This document shows, piece after piece, positions 33,328 through 34,207 of a stretch of DNA of 34,207 nucleotides. The notes beneath the pieces are model-generated. The model searched no databases. It saw nothing but the letters and a program-made list of their open reading frames with translations, and had not been told where the DNA came from. Source of the stretch: Verrucomicrobiota bacterium (GTDB lineage: Bacteria > Verrucomicrobiota > Verrucomicrobiia > JAWXBN01); contig JAWXBN010000051.1 of NCBI GenBank assembly GCA_034440155.1, forward strand, positions 1-34,207, given 5' to 3'. Position 1 is the first letter of the stretch. Each line of letters starts with the position of its first letter. The position numbers and the translations under genes were made by a program.

Positions 33328-34207
33328 TCATAACCAATTTGCCGCTTTTGCGAGGAAAAAGACCGCTGTGGCCACTGCCACGCAAGAGACACCCGCCAAA
33401 GCATCCCATATAATCGTATTTTGGGGTGCACTCTCCGCTGAAACCACCGATTTCATTTGCGGGGATGAAGCCGATGGTGTCGGGGTGGCAGGGGCGGGAA
33501 GGACTTGTGTCTGAGGAAGCCTGACCGTCGGAGCACCCGGAGCAGCGGCTGTGGGGTTTACTGCAGGTTTCACTCCTGTAGGGGCGACAGCGATGGGGGC
33601 CGCTACAGCAGAGGGAGAAGCAACCGGTCTAGGCACACTGGTTGGAGCGACTTGTGACGGTGTCATGACTGTTGCCGCAGAAGCGGCACTTGCTACACCC
33701 ACGCCCGGGGTGATTTTTGCCGTACCGGATTTCGGCGGTGCGGAAGGAATTTTAACCCGGGTCGTTTCTTTTTTCGGCGAAATCAAGGGGCTTACTGAGG
33801 AGGCCGCTTTCGGCATGTATCCTGATGAAGGAGAGCCTGGCAAAGAAATCGGGGATGTGGCACTTTTTCCGGCTGGTGGAGGAACCGGTTTTGTCGCTGC
33901 AGCTGGTTTCGGCGGTAAAGGAATCCGTACCGTTTCTTTTTTCGGCGTGGGTTTTGGAGCAGAGCTAATCCCGCTTGATGGACTTGGAATCGCAGGGACA
34001 GGTATCGGTTTTGCCGGAATAGCTATTGCCGGAATTGCTACCGGTCTCGGTGGTAATGCAGATCCGGAGGCAGGTGTCGCGGACACTAAAGCTGCAGGCG
34101 CAGGAGCGGCTACCGGGGCGACAGGTTTCGGAAATGCTGACGGGGCAGGAACTGCCGCTGATACTACTGGAGCTGGGGCGGGAGCAGCTACCGGGACAAG
34201 AGGTTTC
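33328..34207 (-). CDS. Pro/Ala-rich protein with a C-terminal membrane segment (partial)
   Basis: The frame is open to the window edge, so the true start lies outside. The visible ~293 residues are dominated by Pro, Ala, Ser, Thr and Val, with repeated units: 'KPVAPVAAPAPA' and 'KPLVPVAAPAPA' near the edge, and 'KKETVRIPLPPKP' / 'KKETTRVKIPSAPPK' further on. The chain ends in a single hydrophobic segment ('ALAGVSCVAVATAVFFLAKA') before a short NWL tail. It is probably an extended, disordered linker anchored in the membrane by its C-terminus. No enzyme domain is visible; the missing N-terminal part may contain one. The 252-codon version starting at a GTG (34086) is an artefact of the frame having no earlier start in the window. 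Confidence 0.7.
   Translation of the reverse strand, partial: KPLVPVAAPAPAPVVSAAVPAPSAFPKPVAPVAAPAPAALVSATPASGSALPPRPVAIPAIAIPAKPIPVPAIPSPSSGISSAPKPTPKKETVRIPLPPKPAAATKPVPPPAGKSATSPISLPGSPSSGYMPKAASSVSPLISPKKETTRVKIPSAPPKSGTAKITPGVGVASAASAATVMTPSQVAPTSVPRPVASPSAVAAPIAVAPTGVKPAVNPTAAAPGAPTVRLPQTQVLPAPATPTPSASSPQMKSVVSAESAPQNTIIWDALAGVSCVAVATAVFFLAKAANWL

Noticed and set aside
1-34207. CRISPR arrays, tRNA or rRNA genes
   Set aside because: No regularly spaced direct repeats, cloverleaf sequences or rRNA-like stretches were seen; the iterated nonamer is scattered, not arrayed.

Overview
The window looks like a chromosomal segment of a Gram-negative bacterium, most plausibly of the PVC group (Verrucomicrobiota or a relative). 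The reasons are the outer-membrane porin and O-antigen genes, a DUF5069 domain, Pro/Ala-rich membrane proteins with 'KKETxRI' repeats, and ornithine-lipid acyltransferases. The phylum is an inference from protein style; no rRNA or tRNA gene was recognised.

Layout. (1) 1-9341 is a housekeeping/metabolic stretch. It holds the tail of an upstream gene, an NhaR-like LysR regulator, a tandem pair of TIM-barrel sugar isomerase-like genes, a DUF5069-hydroxyisobutyrate dehydrogenase fusion, an HTH-metallo-beta-lactamase fusion, a short CPA1 cation/proton antiporter, fdhD, and an overlapping olsB-olsA pair for ornithine lipids. (2) 9685-24734 is a complete nitrate assimilation island. A LysR regulator is divergent from a co-directional run of genes: a signal-less NrtA-like protein, Tat-exported NrtA, NrtB, two ATPases, an outer-membrane porin, a CysJ-like flavoprotein, siroheme nitrite reductase, a fused four-cluster Fe-S/DmsC membrane subunit, and a cytoplasmic-type molybdopterin nitrate reductase. 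(3) 24735-26408 is decayed DNA with a broken AAA/DUF4143 ATPase and an 86-bp mobile-element-like repeat. (4) 26409-34207 holds an HTH-receiver regulator, a surface polysaccharide cluster (O-antigen ligase, two glycosyltransferases, UDP-sugar dehydrogenase, epimerase), thioredoxin, and a partial Pro/Ala-rich protein.

How the nitrate genes would work together (inference from families): nitrate crosses the outer membrane by the porin, is captured by NrtA and imported by the ABC transporter. It is reduced in the cytoplasm by the molybdoenzyme, which probably takes electrons from quinol through the fused Fe-S/membrane subunit. Nitrite is then reduced to ammonium by NirA, fed from NAD(P)H by the flavoprotein. 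The LysR protein and the signal-less NrtA-like protein are candidate regulators.

Two non-genic signals stand out. The odd palindrome GCAA(A/T)TTGC occurs exactly 19 times by my count, against about 0.26 expected for equal base composition. It lies in genes in several reading frames, in intergenic DNA, and in the loop of a terminator, like a highly iterated palindrome or an uptake/recognition sequence. Second, two 86-bp inverted-repeat elements differing at one base sit in the same orientation on either side of the nitrate island (9491-9576 and 26033-26118).
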